Positions 22,574-30,947 of a stretch of DNA of 31,330 bases are shown here, piece by piece. Location: contig CAMEWZ010000003.1 of assembly GCA_945946745.1 (NCBI GenBank), forward strand, positions 1 through 31,330, read 5' to 3'. The notes beneath the pieces were generated by a model. It was not told where the DNA came from. It ran no database searches and saw nothing but the letters and a program-made list of their open reading frames with translations. The position numbers and the translations under genes were made by a program. How positions within the stretch are numbered: position 1 is the first letter of the stretch; the number at the start of each line of letters is the position of its first letter. The stretch comes from an uncultured Clostridia bacterium (GTDB lineage: Bacteria > Bacillota > Clostridia > Oscillospirales > Oscillospiraceae).

Positions 22574-23659
22574 CTACCGTTCCTCAGAAGCGGCCACCAG
22601 CAGTTCCCGGATGGGCAGACCCTGGGGACAGCTTTCCTCACATTTTCCGCATTTCAGACAGGCGTCGGGGGCGGGGCCATCCACCGGAATCCTTTCTCCC
22701 CGCTGGCGCAGAGCATTGAGGCTGGCAAACAGCTCCGGGATGGGGATGGCCTGGGGGCAGACTTCGGTGCAGTAGCGGCAGGCGGTGCAGTTGATCAGCC
22801 CTTGGCTGCGGAATACCGCCCGCACCCGGCTGACAGCCTCCTGCTCCCCAGGGGACAGGGGCTGGAAATGCTCCATAAAGCCCACGTTATCCCGCAGCTG
22901 TTCCAAATTGCTCATGCCGGACAGAACCATCATGATCCCATCAAAGCCGGCGGCAAAGCGGATGGCATAGCTGGCGTTGGAGCCACCTCTCAAGCGGTCA
23001 AAAATATTCTGCGCGGCGGCCGGGAGGTTCACCAGGGAGCCGCCCTTCACAGGCTCCATGACAATGACAGGCTTGCCGTATTTCCGACAGACCTCATAGC
23101 ATTTTCGGGACTGCACCTTTTCGTCCTCGAAATCCACATAGTTGAATTGAAGCTGAACCACTTCGATCATGGGGAACTCCTGAAGGATTTCCTCCAAAGC
23201 CTGGGCGGAATCGTGGAAGGAAATGCCGATGTGGCGAATTTTTCCTTCCTGCTTCAGTTCCAGCGCGGTCTCAAAGGCCTTTGCCTCCCGATACCGGGCC
23301 AGTCGGGCTTTGCTGAGAGCGTGCATCAGATAAAAATCAAAATATTCCACGCCGCAGGCCTCCAGCTGCTGCTGGAACAAGGGACGGATATCCTCCTGCT
23401 TTTCAAAAAAGTTGTAGGAAAGCTTGTTTGTGAGCAGAAAGCGCTCCCGGGGATACCGGGAGCTGACGGCTTCCCGGATAGCCAGCTCGCTTTTTCCGTT
23501 GATGTAGCCGTGGGCGGTGTCAAAATAACGAAAGCCCTTTTCCAGAAACAAATCCACCATCTGCTTGGTTTGCTCGATGTCCACTTCTTCGCCCAGCATG
23601 GGCAAGCGCATGCAGCCAAAACCAAAATTGCGGTCGATTCCGTCAAAATAGGTTGTCAT
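22574..23659 (-). CDS. Aldo/keto reductase with C-terminal 2x[4Fe-4S] ferredoxin domain
   Basis: A 361-residue oxidoreductase. The AKR barrel has the catalytic set D47, Y52, K79 and H113 (FDTAHGY, TNKLSY, LMHALS). A C-terminal extension carries two cysteine clusters: C291, C294, C297, C301 (NCTACRYCTEVCP) and C334, C337, C340, C344 (CLKCGKCEESCP), each able to hold a [4Fe-4S] cluster. Fused AKR-ferredoxin proteins are common in anaerobic Clostridia; electrons may pass between the clusters and the barrel. The substrate is unknown. AAGGAGG precedes the ATG at 23659. The MATE gene diverges upstream. Confidence 0.92.
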   Translation of the reverse strand: MTTYFDGIDRNFGFGCMRLPMLGEEVDIEQTKQMVDLFLEKGFRYFDTAHGYINGKSELAIREAVSSRYPRERFLLTNKLSYNFFEKQEDIRPLFQQQLEACGVEYFDFYLMHALSKARLARYREAKAFETALELKQEGKIRHIGISFHDSAQALEEILQEFPMIEVVQLQFNYVDFEDEKVQSRKCYEVCRKYGKPVIVMEPVKGGSLVNLPAAAQNIFDRLRGGSNASYAIRFAAGFDGIMMVLSGMSNLEQLRDNVGFMEHFQPLSPGEQEAVSRVRAVFRSQGLINCTACRYCTEVCPQAIPIPELFASLNALRQRGERIPVDGPAPDACLKCGKCEESCPQGLPIRELLVAASEER

Positions 23660-23704
23660 TCCGATTCCTCCTTGCGGATGCTTTTTCACAGTTTTGTAAA
23701 TATC

Positions 23705-23734
23705 AGTATACCATCCGGTGCGCGGCCTGCTCAA
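23705..23734 (-). promoter_or_regulatory. Promoter of the aldo/keto reductase
   Basis: On the minus strand TTGAGC (23729-23734), 18-base spacer, TATACT (23705-23710) with an extended -10 TG. I see no equally good promoter for the divergent MATE gene. Confidence 0.65.
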
Positions 23735-23802
23735 TGGGGAAAGTGACTAAATTTAAAGGATTCGTTTTGGATATTTGGACAAGAAGAAACATGAGGTATC
23801 CC

Positions 23803-25221
23803 ATGAAACAACGAAGAAGCAATCCGCTTCCCTGGGAAATGATTCCCACGATTTTTGCCCTTGCCTGGCCCACCATGCTGGAGCAGCTGATGGAGACGGC
23901 GGTGCAATATGTGGACACGGCCATGGTCGGCTCCCTGGGCACCTACGCAACCGCCGCGGTCGGCGCCACAACCACAGTAAACTGGCTGATCAACAGCACC
24001 ATTTCCGCCTTGGCAATCGGCTTTCTCGCCTTTGTGGCCCGAGCCTGCGGGGCAGGGGACACGAAACGGGCAGGGAAGGCCGCTTCTCAAGCGGTGCTGG
24101 CCGTGCTGGTTTGTGGCGGCTTTTTCACTGTGCTGACTCTGGGGCTGAGCCGCTATGTGCCGGTTTGGATGCAGGTGGATCCGTCCATTCAGTCCCTGTC
24201 CGCCCGGTATTTTTTCATTCTCTACACCCCCATGCTGGCCAGAACGGCGATTCTGATTTTTGGAACCCTGCTTCGGGCGGCGGGGGATACCAAGACCCCC
24301 ATGCGCGTGGGGATTCTGGTGAATCTTATCAACGTGATTCTGAATTTCCTGCTGATCTATCCCAGCCGCAGCCTTTGGGGTATGCGCCTTCCCGGCGCCG
24401 GGCTGGGGGTGATCGGAGCGGCAGTAGCCAGTGCGGCTGCTTTCCTGGCAGGCGGCGTGTGCATGAGCGTGGCGCTGTGGCGTCATCCGATGCTTTCTCC
24501 CCGGGGGCAGAAGCTGAAGCCGGACTGGAGCGTCCTGGGGCCTTGTCTGAAGGTGGCGCTGCCCAATGCCTTGCAGCGTTTTGGCACTTCTTTGGGCTAC
24601 GTGGCCTTTGCGGCCATGATTAACTCCCTTGGGGAGGTGTCTACGGCAGCGCACACCATTGCAAACACTGTGGAATCCGCTTTCTACATTCCCGGCTACG
24701 GAATGCAGACCGCGGCGGCCACGCTGGCCGGAAATGCCCTGGGTGCGGCGGATAACCACCGGGCCAGGGATTTGGCCCGAATGATGATTGTCATCGAAAC
24801 CATATTGATGGTTTTTTCCGGCGGCGCGCTGTTCTGTTTCGCGCCCAATATGATGACCCTGTTTTCCGGGGATGCCCAGGTTATCCTTCTGGGCGCCACG
24901 GTACTGCGAATGGTGGCGGTGTCGGAGCCGTTTTACGGCGTTTCTATCATTATTGAGGGCATGATGCAGGGCATGGGAAACACGGTACTGCCCTTCTTCA
25001 TTGGCATCAGCGGTATGTGGGGCATTCGGATTTTGGGAACCTTTGTTTGCACGCAACTGCTGGGAATGGGCCTGGTTTCCGCCTGGGGGTGTATGATCGC
25101 CCACAATCTTACGGTTTTTGTTCTGTTTCTAATGTGCTATCTTACCGGAAAATGGAATCCTATGAGCAAAGAATCCCTTTCCCAAGGGAAAAATCGAAAA
25201 AATAATGAAAAAAACACTTGA
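23803..25221 (+). CDS. MATE family multidrug/toxin efflux transporter
   Basis: About 472 residues with twelve predicted membrane segments and an internal twofold repeat, as in multidrug and toxic compound extrusion transporters driven by Na+ or H+. Family signs include PTMLEQLMETAVQYVDTAMV near the start and LLRAAGDTKTPMRVG in the first half; in the second half the AHTIANTVESAFYIPGYGMQ helix is followed by AATLAGNALGA. Start choice is uncertain: ATG 23803 has GAGG 6 bases before it; ATG 23791 and ATG 23737 are also in frame. The hydrophilic tail ends KNRKNNEKNT. Substrate unknown. Confidence 0.93.
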   Translation: MKQRRSNPLPWEMIPTIFALAWPTMLEQLMETAVQYVDTAMVGSLGTYATAAVGATTTVNWLINSTISALAIGFLAFVARACGAGDTKRAGKAASQAVLAVLVCGGFFTVLTLGLSRYVPVWMQVDPSIQSLSARYFFILYTPMLARTAILIFGTLLRAAGDTKTPMRVGILVNLINVILNFLLIYPSRSLWGMRLPGAGLGVIGAAVASAAAFLAGGVCMSVALWRHPMLSPRGQKLKPDWSVLGPCLKVALPNALQRFGTSLGYVAFAAMINSLGEVSTAAHTIANTVESAFYIPGYGMQTAAATLAGNALGAADNHRARDLARMMIVIETILMVFSGGALFCFAPNMMTLFSGDAQVILLGATVLRMVAVSEPFYGVSIIIEGMMQGMGNTVLPFFIGISGMWGIRILGTFVCTQLLGMGLVSAWGCMIAHNLTVFVLFLMCYLTGKWNPMSKESLSQGKNRKNNEKNT

Positions 25222-25246
25222 TTTTCCATTTCCCGTATGTTAAAAT
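25218..25246 (+). promoter_or_regulatory. Promoter of rplS
   Basis: TTGATT (25218-25223), 17-base spacer and TAAAAT (25241-25246) with an extended -10 TG at 25238-25239. It overlaps the last codons of the MATE gene. The leader is about 75 bases; its first bases TAAATCGGTCTG recur inverted in the trigger-factor leader. Confidence 0.8.
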
Positions 25247-25325
25247 AAATCGGTCTGAAATCAAGGTGCGTCCTCTGGCAGCGGATGCTGCGTATGAACG
25301 CCTAATATTTAAGGAGGACAAAGAA

Positions 25326-25667
25326 ATGGATTTGGTCAAGGCTCTGAACAGCCAGTACATGAAGGAAGAGCTGCCCGAGGCTAAGGTCGGCGACACCGTT
25401 CGTGTGCACGTACGCATTAAGGAAGGCTCCCGTGAGCGTATCCAGGTGTTTGAAGGCACCGTGATCGCCCGCAAGCACGGCGGCATCGGCGAGACCATCA
25501 CCGTTCGTCGTGTGTCTTACGGCGTGGGCTGTGAGAAGGTCTTCCCCCTGCATTCTCCCAACGTGGCGATGATCGAGACTGTCCGCAAGGGCAAGGTTCG
25601 CCGCGCCAAGCTGTACTACCTGCGTGACCGCGCTGGTAAGGCCGCTAAGGTCAAGGAGAAGGTTTAA
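25326..25667 (+). CDS. rplS: 50S ribosomal protein L19
   Basis: A 113-residue ribosomal protein at the 30S-50S interface, with RVHVRIKEGSRERIQVFEGT and the HSPNVAMIETVRKGKVRRAK and KLYYLRDRAGKAAKVKE signatures. AAGGAGG (25311-25317) precedes ATG 25326; the frame is open to 25218 but without a start site and through the promoter. Codon use (CGT, AAG, GGC) is that of a highly expressed gene. A terminator follows. Confidence 0.98.
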   Translation: MDLVKALNSQYMKEELPEAKVGDTVRVHVRIKEGSRERIQVFEGTVIARKHGGIGETITVRRVSYGVGCEKVFPLHSPNVAMIETVRKGKVRRAKLYYLRDRAGKAAKVKEKV

Positions 25668-25680
25668 CCGAGAATTCCAT

Positions 25681-25709
25681 AAAAAAGGAGGGCTAAGCCC
25701 TCTTTTTTT
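25681..25709 (+). terminator. Terminator after rplS
   Basis: GAGGGC (25688-25693 region) pairs with GCCCTC (25697-25702) around TAA, extended by A-T pairs into flanking A and T runs. A run of seven Ts follows. Confidence 0.9.
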
Positions 25710-25753
25710 ATTGGAAGATTTCACACTTTGTTATAGAAAACCCGGTTGTTCTG

Positions 25754-25762
25754 TGATATACT
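25754..25762 (+). promoter_or_regulatory. Extended -10 promoter of the lepB operon
   Basis: TGATATACT (25754-25762) is an extended -10 element about 65 bases before lepB. No clear -35 box at 16-18 bases. Confidence 0.5.
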
Positions 25763-25827
25763 AACTGGAAAGGCCGGGTAAATTTGGAAACAAAACGCGG
25801 CGCAGCATTGGGTTAGGAGGAAGCGCG

Positions 25828-26424
25828 ATGGCTTCAAAAGAGGAAAAGAAGAAAGAAAAGCTGACCTGGAAGGAGAGCGTGGTGCTGTATCTGCACGACT
25901 GGCTGTTCCTGCTGATTACCATTTTTCTGCTGTTTTTGCTGGTGTTCCGGGTGATCGTTGTGGATGGGGATTCCATGTTTTCCACCCTTTGGGACGGAGA
26001 CTATCTGCTTCTGCTGGGCAACGTGTTTTACCAGGAGCCGGAGCGGGGGGACATTGTGGTCATCAGTAAAAAAACCTACGATGATGGCTCGCCCATCATC
26101 AAACGGGTCATTGCCACCGAGGGGCAGACCGTGGACATCGACTTTGAAAACGGCATCGTCTATGTGGATGGCCAGGCCCTGGAGGAAAACTATATTCACA
26201 ATTTGACCACCAATGAGGAAGGAACGGTTTTTCCCTTGACGGTGGAAGAAAACTGTATTTTTGTTCTGGGGGACAACCGGGCGGTGTCGCTGGACAGCCG
26301 CTCCACCCAGATCGGGCAGATTGACCGGCGGGAGATTCTGGGCAAGGCCCTGTATCTGATGATCCCGGGAACCCATCACGGCCAGCTGCCCCAGGATTAC
26401 AGCAGAATGGGGGCCGTGCAATGA
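25828..26424 (+). CDS. lepB: Signal peptidase I
   Basis: Membrane-bound serine protease that removes signal peptides from secreted proteins. It is 198 residues: a lysine-rich cytoplasmic start, one membrane segment (WLFLLITIFLLFLLVFRVI, about 25-43), the catalytic serine S49 in DGDSM, the catalytic lysine K92 in IIKRVIA, and the GDNRAVSLDSR box. The order rplS-lepB-rbgA-rnhB is common in Firmicutes. GGAGG lies upstream of ATG 25828. ATGA overlap with rbgA. Confidence 0.96.
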   Translation: MASKEEKKKEKLTWKESVVLYLHDWLFLLITIFLLFLLVFRVIVVDGDSMFSTLWDGDYLLLLGNVFYQEPERGDIVVISKKTYDDGSPIIKRVIATEGQTVDIDFENGIVYVDGQALEENYIHNLTTNEEGTVFPLTVEENCIFVLGDNRAVSLDSRSTQIGQIDRREILGKALYLMIPGTHHGQLPQDYSRMGAVQ

Positions 26425-27287
26425 ACGAACAGATGCACATTCAATGGTATCCCGGCCACATGACCAAAACCCGCCGTCAGATCGAGGCGGACTTAAAGCT
26501 GGTGGACGCGGTTTGCGAAATTGTGGACGCCCGGATCCCGGTGTCCAGCCGGAACCCGGATATCGACGCCATCTGCGGCGGCAAGCCCCGGATTCTGGTG
26601 TTAAACCGGATGGATTTGGCGGATCCCAACGCCACCAAGCGCTGGGCCACGTATTTTCGGGGCAGGGGTATGGCGGTTGTAGCCACGGATTGCAAGAGCC
26701 GTAAGGGCATCGCCGATTTTACTCCCGCAGCCAGAACGGCCTGCGCGGAAAAGCTGGAGCGGGATGCCAAGCGGGGCATGAACCGTCCCCTGCGGGTGAT
26801 GGTGGTAGGAATTCCCAACGTGGGAAAATCCACCCTCATCAATCAGATTTCCGGCCGGAAGGGTGCCAAGGCGGAAAACCGCCCCGGTGTTACCCGGGGC
26901 AAACAGTGGGTCAGCGTGGACGCTGGCTTGCAGCTGCTGGACACCCCCGGTATTCTCTGGCCCAAATTTGACGATCCGGAGGTTGGCATGATGCTGGCCT
27001 ATACCGGAGCCGTCAAGGAAGGGGTCATCGACATCGAGGAGCTGGCCTGCCATTTGATGGAGCTGCTCCACAAATATTATCCCCAGGTTCTGCTGGAACG
27101 CTACCAGGTGGAGGCGGAAGCCGGTACCCCGGGCTGGGAGCTGGTGGAGCTGGCAGGACGCAAGCGGGGGTATCTGATCAGCGGGGGAGAAGTAAACACA
27201 GAGCGGATGTCCAAGGTTCTGCTGGATGAATTCCGGAGCGGAAAGCTGGGCAGATTCACCCTGGAAATGCCGGAGGAACAGCCATGA
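26421..27287 (+). CDS. rbgA: Ribosome biogenesis GTPase RbgA (YlqF)
   Basis: A circularly permuted GTPase that helps late 50S assembly. It is 288 residues. The N-terminal IQWYPGHMTKTRRQIEAD and DARIPVSSRNP are followed by the G4 box, here NRMD (62-65) instead of NKxD, then G1 GIPNVGKST (130-138) and G3 DTPGI (174-178), so motif order is permuted as in the family. A C-terminal helical RNA-binding domain follows (about 190-280). ATGA overlaps join it to lepB and to rnhB. Confidence 0.96.
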   Translation: MNEQMHIQWYPGHMTKTRRQIEADLKLVDAVCEIVDARIPVSSRNPDIDAICGGKPRILVLNRMDLADPNATKRWATYFRGRGMAVVATDCKSRKGIADFTPAARTACAEKLERDAKRGMNRPLRVMVVGIPNVGKSTLINQISGRKGAKAENRPGVTRGKQWVSVDAGLQLLDTPGILWPKFDDPEVGMMLAYTGAVKEGVIDIEELACHLMELLHKYYPQVLLERYQVEAEAGTPGWELVELAGRKRGYLISGGEVNTERMSKVLLDEFRSGKLGRFTLEMPEEQP

Positions 27288-27898
27288 GTCAGATGGATAT
27301 GTGGGAAATCGAGGATCGCTGCTATGGATCCGATATTCAGGTGATCTGCGGCGTGGACGAAGCGGGGCGCGGCCCCCTTGCCGGGCCGGTATGCGCGGCG
27401 GCGGTGATTCTGCCGAAGCACCTGGAGATTCCCGGTTTGACGGACAGCAAGAAGCTCTCCGACAAAAAGCGCCGGGAGCTGTTCCCGCTGATCCAGGAGC
27501 AGGCGGTGGCCTATGGCATCGGCTTTGCCTCGGAGCAGGAGATTGATGAAATCAATATTTTGCAGGCGACATTCTTAGCCATGAAGCGGGCACTGGCCCA
27601 GCTGAACGGTCAGGCGGATTTTGCCTTGATCGACGGAAACCGGGAGACGGATTTCGGCCTGCCTGTGAAGACCGTGGTGAAGGGGGACAGCCTCAGCGCC
27701 AACATCGCGGCAGCCTCGGTGCTGGCCAAGGTCAGCCGGGACGATGTGATGCTGGAAAAGGCAAAGCAGTACCCGGCATACGGCTTTGATGTCCATAAGG
27801 GCTACGGCACCCGGGCCCACTACGCGGCGCTGGAGGCCTACGGCCCATGTCCCATTCACCGGACAACCTTTTTAAAGAAATTCTATGGGCAACAGTAA
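27284..27898 (+). CDS. rnhB: Ribonuclease HII
   Basis: Cuts RNA in RNA-DNA hybrids and at single ribonucleotides in DNA. It is 204 residues with the catalytic GVDEAGRGPLAGPV (D25, E26), LTDSKKLSDKKR, a third acid in ALIDGN and a fourth in VSRDDVM; HKGYGTRAHYAAL closes the domain. Its ATG overlaps the rbgA stop, and its end overlaps yraN by 14 bases. Confidence 0.97.
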   Translation: MSQMDMWEIEDRCYGSDIQVICGVDEAGRGPLAGPVCAAAVILPKHLEIPGLTDSKKLSDKKRRELFPLIQEQAVAYGIGFASEQEIDEINILQATFLAMKRALAQLNGQADFALIDGNRETDFGLPVKTVVKGDSLSANIAAASVLAKVSRDDVMLEKAKQYPAYGFDVHKGYGTRAHYAALEAYGPCPIHRTTFLKKFYGQQ

Positions 27899-28250
27899 GC
27901 TGACAGGCGCCTGGGGCGAGGCCCTGGCGGCGGAGTATTTGCGAAAGCACCGCTACAAAATTCTGGCCTCCGGCTACCGCAGCCGTTTTGGGGAGATCGA
28001 CTTGATTGCCCAGAACCGGAAACATCTGGTATTCGTGGAGGTCAAGCTCCGAAAATCCCCGGATTTTGCCCAGGCGATGGAGTATGTGGATGGGAAGAAG
28101 CAGGAGCGGCTGCGGGCAACTGCGGCGCTGTATCTTACGCAGCATCCCACGGATTTACCTGCCCGGTTTGACGTGATCGAAATCTATGCCCCGGAGGGAA
28201 CCCAGACCCGCCTTCCGCGGATCAACCATTTGGAGGACGCCTTTCAATGA
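27885..28250 (+). CDS. YraN family (UPF0102) nuclease-fold protein
   Basis: A 121-residue protein matching UPF0102/YraN: GAWGEALAAEYLRKH near the start, SRFGEIDLIAQ with the acid of a PD-(D/E)xK fold, LVFVEVKLRK carrying E-x-K, and a C-terminal FDVIEIY. Members are usually found beside rnhB. The fold suggests a nuclease or DNA-binding role that is not firmly assigned. It overlaps rnhB by 14 bases and the next gene by 4. Confidence 0.93.
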   Translation: MGNSKLTGAWGEALAAEYLRKHRYKILASGYRSRFGEIDLIAQNRKHLVFVEVKLRKSPDFAQAMEYVDGKKQERLRATAALYLTQHPTDLPARFDVIEIYAPEGTQTRLPRINHLEDAFQ

Positions 28251-29206
28251 ACGTTTCTGTATTTGATTTTCACTGTGATACCGCCCTGGCGCTGCTGGGG
28301 GAGGACATGAACCAGGCGGGCAGCCTGCGGCAGAACCGGCTGCACATCGATTTGGAGCGTGCCGCCGCTTTGGGCGGCTATGCTCAGTGCTTTGCCTGCT
28401 TCACAACACCGCTTATGGAGGAGCGGATTTCTCCGGTGCTGGCCTTTGAGCGAGAGCTTGCCACCATCCAGCGGGAGGTGGACAAGAATTTGGATTTGAT
28501 TTCCATTGCCTATTCCCCGGAGGAGATCGAGGAAAACCAGGTGGCCGGGAAAATGTCTGCCATTTTGACGCTGGAGGGCACTGCGGGCTTTGGCTATGAC
28601 CCGGCGCTGCTGGAGGATCTGTATGCCATCGGTTTCCGGATCACCAGCCTGGGCTGGAATGAGCAGAATCCTCTGACCGGCTCCCACGTCACCGGCGGCG
28701 GCTTGACGGATCGGGGCAGGGAATATGTCCGGGAGGCCCAGCGCCTGGGAATGCTGGTGGACGTAAGCCACATCAGCGACGAGGGCTTCTGGGATATCTT
28801 AAAAATCACCGACGCTCCCATTATTGCCACCCACTCCAACAGCCGTGCCGTGTGGAATAACAGCCGTAACCTCACCGATGATATGTTCCGGGCCATTTGC
28901 GAAACCGGCGGTGTAGCGGGTTACAACGCTTGCGCGGAATTCACCGGCGAGAACCCGGATCTGGATACCATCTGTGACCACTTCTTCCACTTCCTGGAGC
29001 TGGATCCCAGCGGAACCCACATTGCCCTGGGCGGTGATCTGGATGGGGTGGAAGCCCTGCCCCATGGCTTTGAAGGCGTTCAAAGCTGGCCGGTGCTGGC
29101 CCAGCGGCTGCTGGGCCGGGGGATGGATGAAATGACGATTCAAAACATCTATTGGAACAACGCCATGGGAGTGATGAAGCGTGCTGTATGTAACCACACG
29201 AAATAA
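28247..29206 (+). CDS. M19 family membrane-type dipeptidase
   Basis: A 319-residue zinc dipeptidase of the renal-dipeptidase family. Metal ligands are visible: FHCDT (H9, D11), TLEG (E110), VSHISD (H175) and ATHSNSR (H196); the catalytic aspartate lies in GGDLDGV. RITSLGWNEQNPLTG also matches the family. There is no signal peptide, so it is probably cytosolic and could cleave dipeptides, including D-amino-acid ones. ATGA overlap with yraN and 26-base overlap with the threonine-synthase-like gene imply co-translation. Confidence 0.92.
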   Translation: MNVSVFDFHCDTALALLGEDMNQAGSLRQNRLHIDLERAAALGGYAQCFACFTTPLMEERISPVLAFERELATIQREVDKNLDLISIAYSPEEIEENQVAGKMSAILTLEGTAGFGYDPALLEDLYAIGFRITSLGWNEQNPLTGSHVTGGGLTDRGREYVREAQRLGMLVDVSHISDEGFWDILKITDAPIIATHSNSRAVWNNSRNLTDDMFRAICETGGVAGYNACAEFTGENPDLDTICDHFFHFLELDPSGTHIALGGDLDGVEALPHGFEGVQSWPVLAQRLLGRGMDEMTIQNIYWNNAMGVMKRAVCNHTK

Positions 29207-30197
29207 CCGGGATGCCTTTACCGCCCAACGGGTGCTGACGGAAAACCGGGGGCCGGAGGGGGGCTTGTTTCTGCCCTTCCGGGAGCCGTGTTTTTCGGAG
29301 GAGGAGTTGGACGCCCTGCTTTCGCTGCCCTTTGACCAGTGTGTCGCGCAAATGCTGAATTTGTTTTTCCGAAAGGATCTGACCGGCTGGGATGTGGCGT
29401 TTGCCGGAGGGAAAAGTCCGGTGCGGCTGGCGGAACTGGGTCAGCGGATCTGGGTAGCGGAGGCCTGGCACAATCCCCGATGGTGCTACGACAGCCTGGT
29501 ATCCAGTCTAACCCTCCGTCTGCGGGGAGAAAACCGGGAGCCGGGCAACTGGGTGCGCATCGCGGTGAATATCGCGGTTCTGTTCGGTGTATTTGGTCAG
29601 CTGCGCCAGCGGGGAATTGCCAACGCGGACATCTGTGTGGCTGCCGGGGATTTCTCCCTGCCCATCAGCGCCTGGTATGCCCGCCGCTGGGGCGCGCCCA
29701 TCGGCAATATCATATGCTGCTGCAATGAAAACAACAACCTCTGGGATTTGCTCTGCCACGGTCAGCTTCGAACGGATACCGTCAGCATTCCCACAGCACT
29801 GCCGGAGGCGGATGTGGCTCTGCCGGTGGATCTGGAGCGGCTGATCTATGGCTGCGGCGGTGCATTGGAGGTGGAACGCTACCTGGATGCCTGCCGCCGG
29901 GGCGGCGTGTACTGCCCCAATGACGCGGTTCTGACCAAGCTGCGCAAGGGGCTGCATGTCAGCGTGGTCAGCAGCCAGCGCATGGACACCACCATTCCCA
30001 GCGTCTATCGAACCCATGGATATATGCTGTCTCCCGGGGAGGCCCTGGCCTACGCTGGACTGCTGGACTACCGGGCCAGAACGGGCCAGATCGGCCACGC
30101 CGTGATCTTCGGGGAGAAAAGCCCACAGCTGGACTGTGAGCGGATATCCCGGACGTTGGGAATATCCCCGGAAGAGCTGAAAGAAATCAGAAAGTAA
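29181..30197 (+). CDS. Degenerate threonine-synthase-like protein lacking the PLP lysine
   Basis: A 338-residue protein that follows threonine synthase (ThrC) in order but with the catalytic core gone. The N-terminal MLYVTTRNNRDAFTAQRV and GPEGGLFLP match the Thr_synth_N region. AEAWHNPRWCYDSLVSSL (94-111) aligns with the HGPTLAFKD box, but the Schiff-base lysine is absent. The SGDTG-containing domain is missing, about 110 residues by eye: the sequence goes straight to NWVRIAVNIAVLFGVF (like NSINISRLLAQI), AGDFSLPISAWYARRWGAPI (like SGNFGDLTAGLLAKSLGLPV), RTHGYMLSPGEALAY and EKSPQ. It starts GTG at 29181 with GGGAG upstream. No frameshift is seen, so it appears to be a maintained non-enzymatic or repurposed protein. 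Confidence 0.75.
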   Translation: MLYVTTRNNRDAFTAQRVLTENRGPEGGLFLPFREPCFSEEELDALLSLPFDQCVAQMLNLFFRKDLTGWDVAFAGGKSPVRLAELGQRIWVAEAWHNPRWCYDSLVSSLTLRLRGENREPGNWVRIAVNIAVLFGVFGQLRQRGIANADICVAAGDFSLPISAWYARRWGAPIGNIICCCNENNNLWDLLCHGQLRTDTVSIPTALPEADVALPVDLERLIYGCGGALEVERYLDACRRGGVYCPNDAVLTKLRKGLHVSVVSSQRMDTTIPSVYRTHGYMLSPGEALAYAGLLDYRARTGQIGHAVIFGEKSPQLDCERISRTLGISPEELKEIRK

Positions 30198-30208
30198 GGA
30201 GGTGCGCT

Positions 30209-30898
30209 ATGGCGCTGTACGCCATCGGCGACCTGCACCTGTGCCTAGGCGCGCCGAAGCCAATGGATATCTTTGGCGGGGCCTGGGTGGGTTATATGGA
30301 CAAGCTGAAGCAGGGACTATCCGTCATTGGCCCTAGGGACACCACGGTTTTGCTGGGTGACTTGAGCTGGGCACTGGATCTGGACAGCGCGAAAGCGGAT
30401 TTTGCCTGGATCAACGAAATTCCCGGAAAAAAGATTCTCCTCAAAGGAAACCACGATTACTGGTGGAGCACCGCCGCGAAATTTCAGAAATTCTGCGGGG
30501 AAAATAGCTTTGAAAACCTGTTTTTGCTGAACAACAACTGCTATTTTTATGAAGACTTTGCCATCTGCGGCACCCGGGGATGGTTTTTTGAGGAAGAACG
30601 CTCCGGCGCCCATGATGAAAAGGTGTTCAAGCGGGAGCTGATCCGGCTGGAGGCCTCCCTCAAAGCGGCGGGGGATGCGCCGAAGCTGGTCTTTCTCCAT
30701 TATCCGCCCCGCTACCGGGGTTATACCTGTCCGGAGATCCTGGCGTTGCTTGAAAAATATCAGGTTCGCCGCTGCTTTTACGGTCATCTCCATGGAGGCA
30801 GCCACAAATTGGCCATGGAGGGACTGTGGGATGGGGTGGAATTCCGGCTGGTGTCGGCTGACTACACTGGATTTCAGCCGTTTCCCGTAATTTTATAA
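30209..30898 (+). CDS. Calcineurin-type metallophosphoesterase
   Basis: A 229-residue protein with all metal-site motifs: GDLH (7-10), GDLS (50-53), GNHD (80-83), HYPP (164-167) and GHLHG (192-196). Such enzymes use two metal ions on phosphoesters; the substrate is unknown. AAGGAGGTG precedes the ATG, 11 bases after the threonine-synthase-like gene, so it is probably in the same unit. A Trp-rich GNHDYWWS stretch is typical of this bacterial subgroup. Confidence 0.92.
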   Translation: MALYAIGDLHLCLGAPKPMDIFGGAWVGYMDKLKQGLSVIGPRDTTVLLGDLSWALDLDSAKADFAWINEIPGKKILLKGNHDYWWSTAAKFQKFCGENSFENLFLLNNNCYFYEDFAICGTRGWFFEEERSGAHDEKVFKRELIRLEASLKAAGDAPKLVFLHYPPRYRGYTCPEILALLEKYQVRRCFYGHLHGGSHKLAMEGLWDGVEFRLVSADYTGFQPFPVIL

Positions 30899-30918
30899 AA
30901 AGATTTTTCAGAAAACTA

Positions 30919-30947
30919 TGGACAATCGCGCCATTTTCTGCTAAAAT
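30919..30947 (+). promoter_or_regulatory. Sigma-A promoter of tig
   Basis: TGGACA (30919-30924), 17-base spacer, TAAAAT (30942-30947). The bases from the -10 on (TAAAATAAATCGG) are the same as at the rplS promoter. Confidence 0.75.

Noticed and set aside
23731..25104. 457-residue minus-strand frame
   Set aside because: Antisense to the MATE transporter and rich in His, Gln and Gly; no start signal.
25185..25205. TTTCCC-AA-GGGAAA hairpin as terminator of the MATE gene
   Set aside because: It lies inside the coding sequence, has a 6-base stem and an A-rich rather than T-rich tail.
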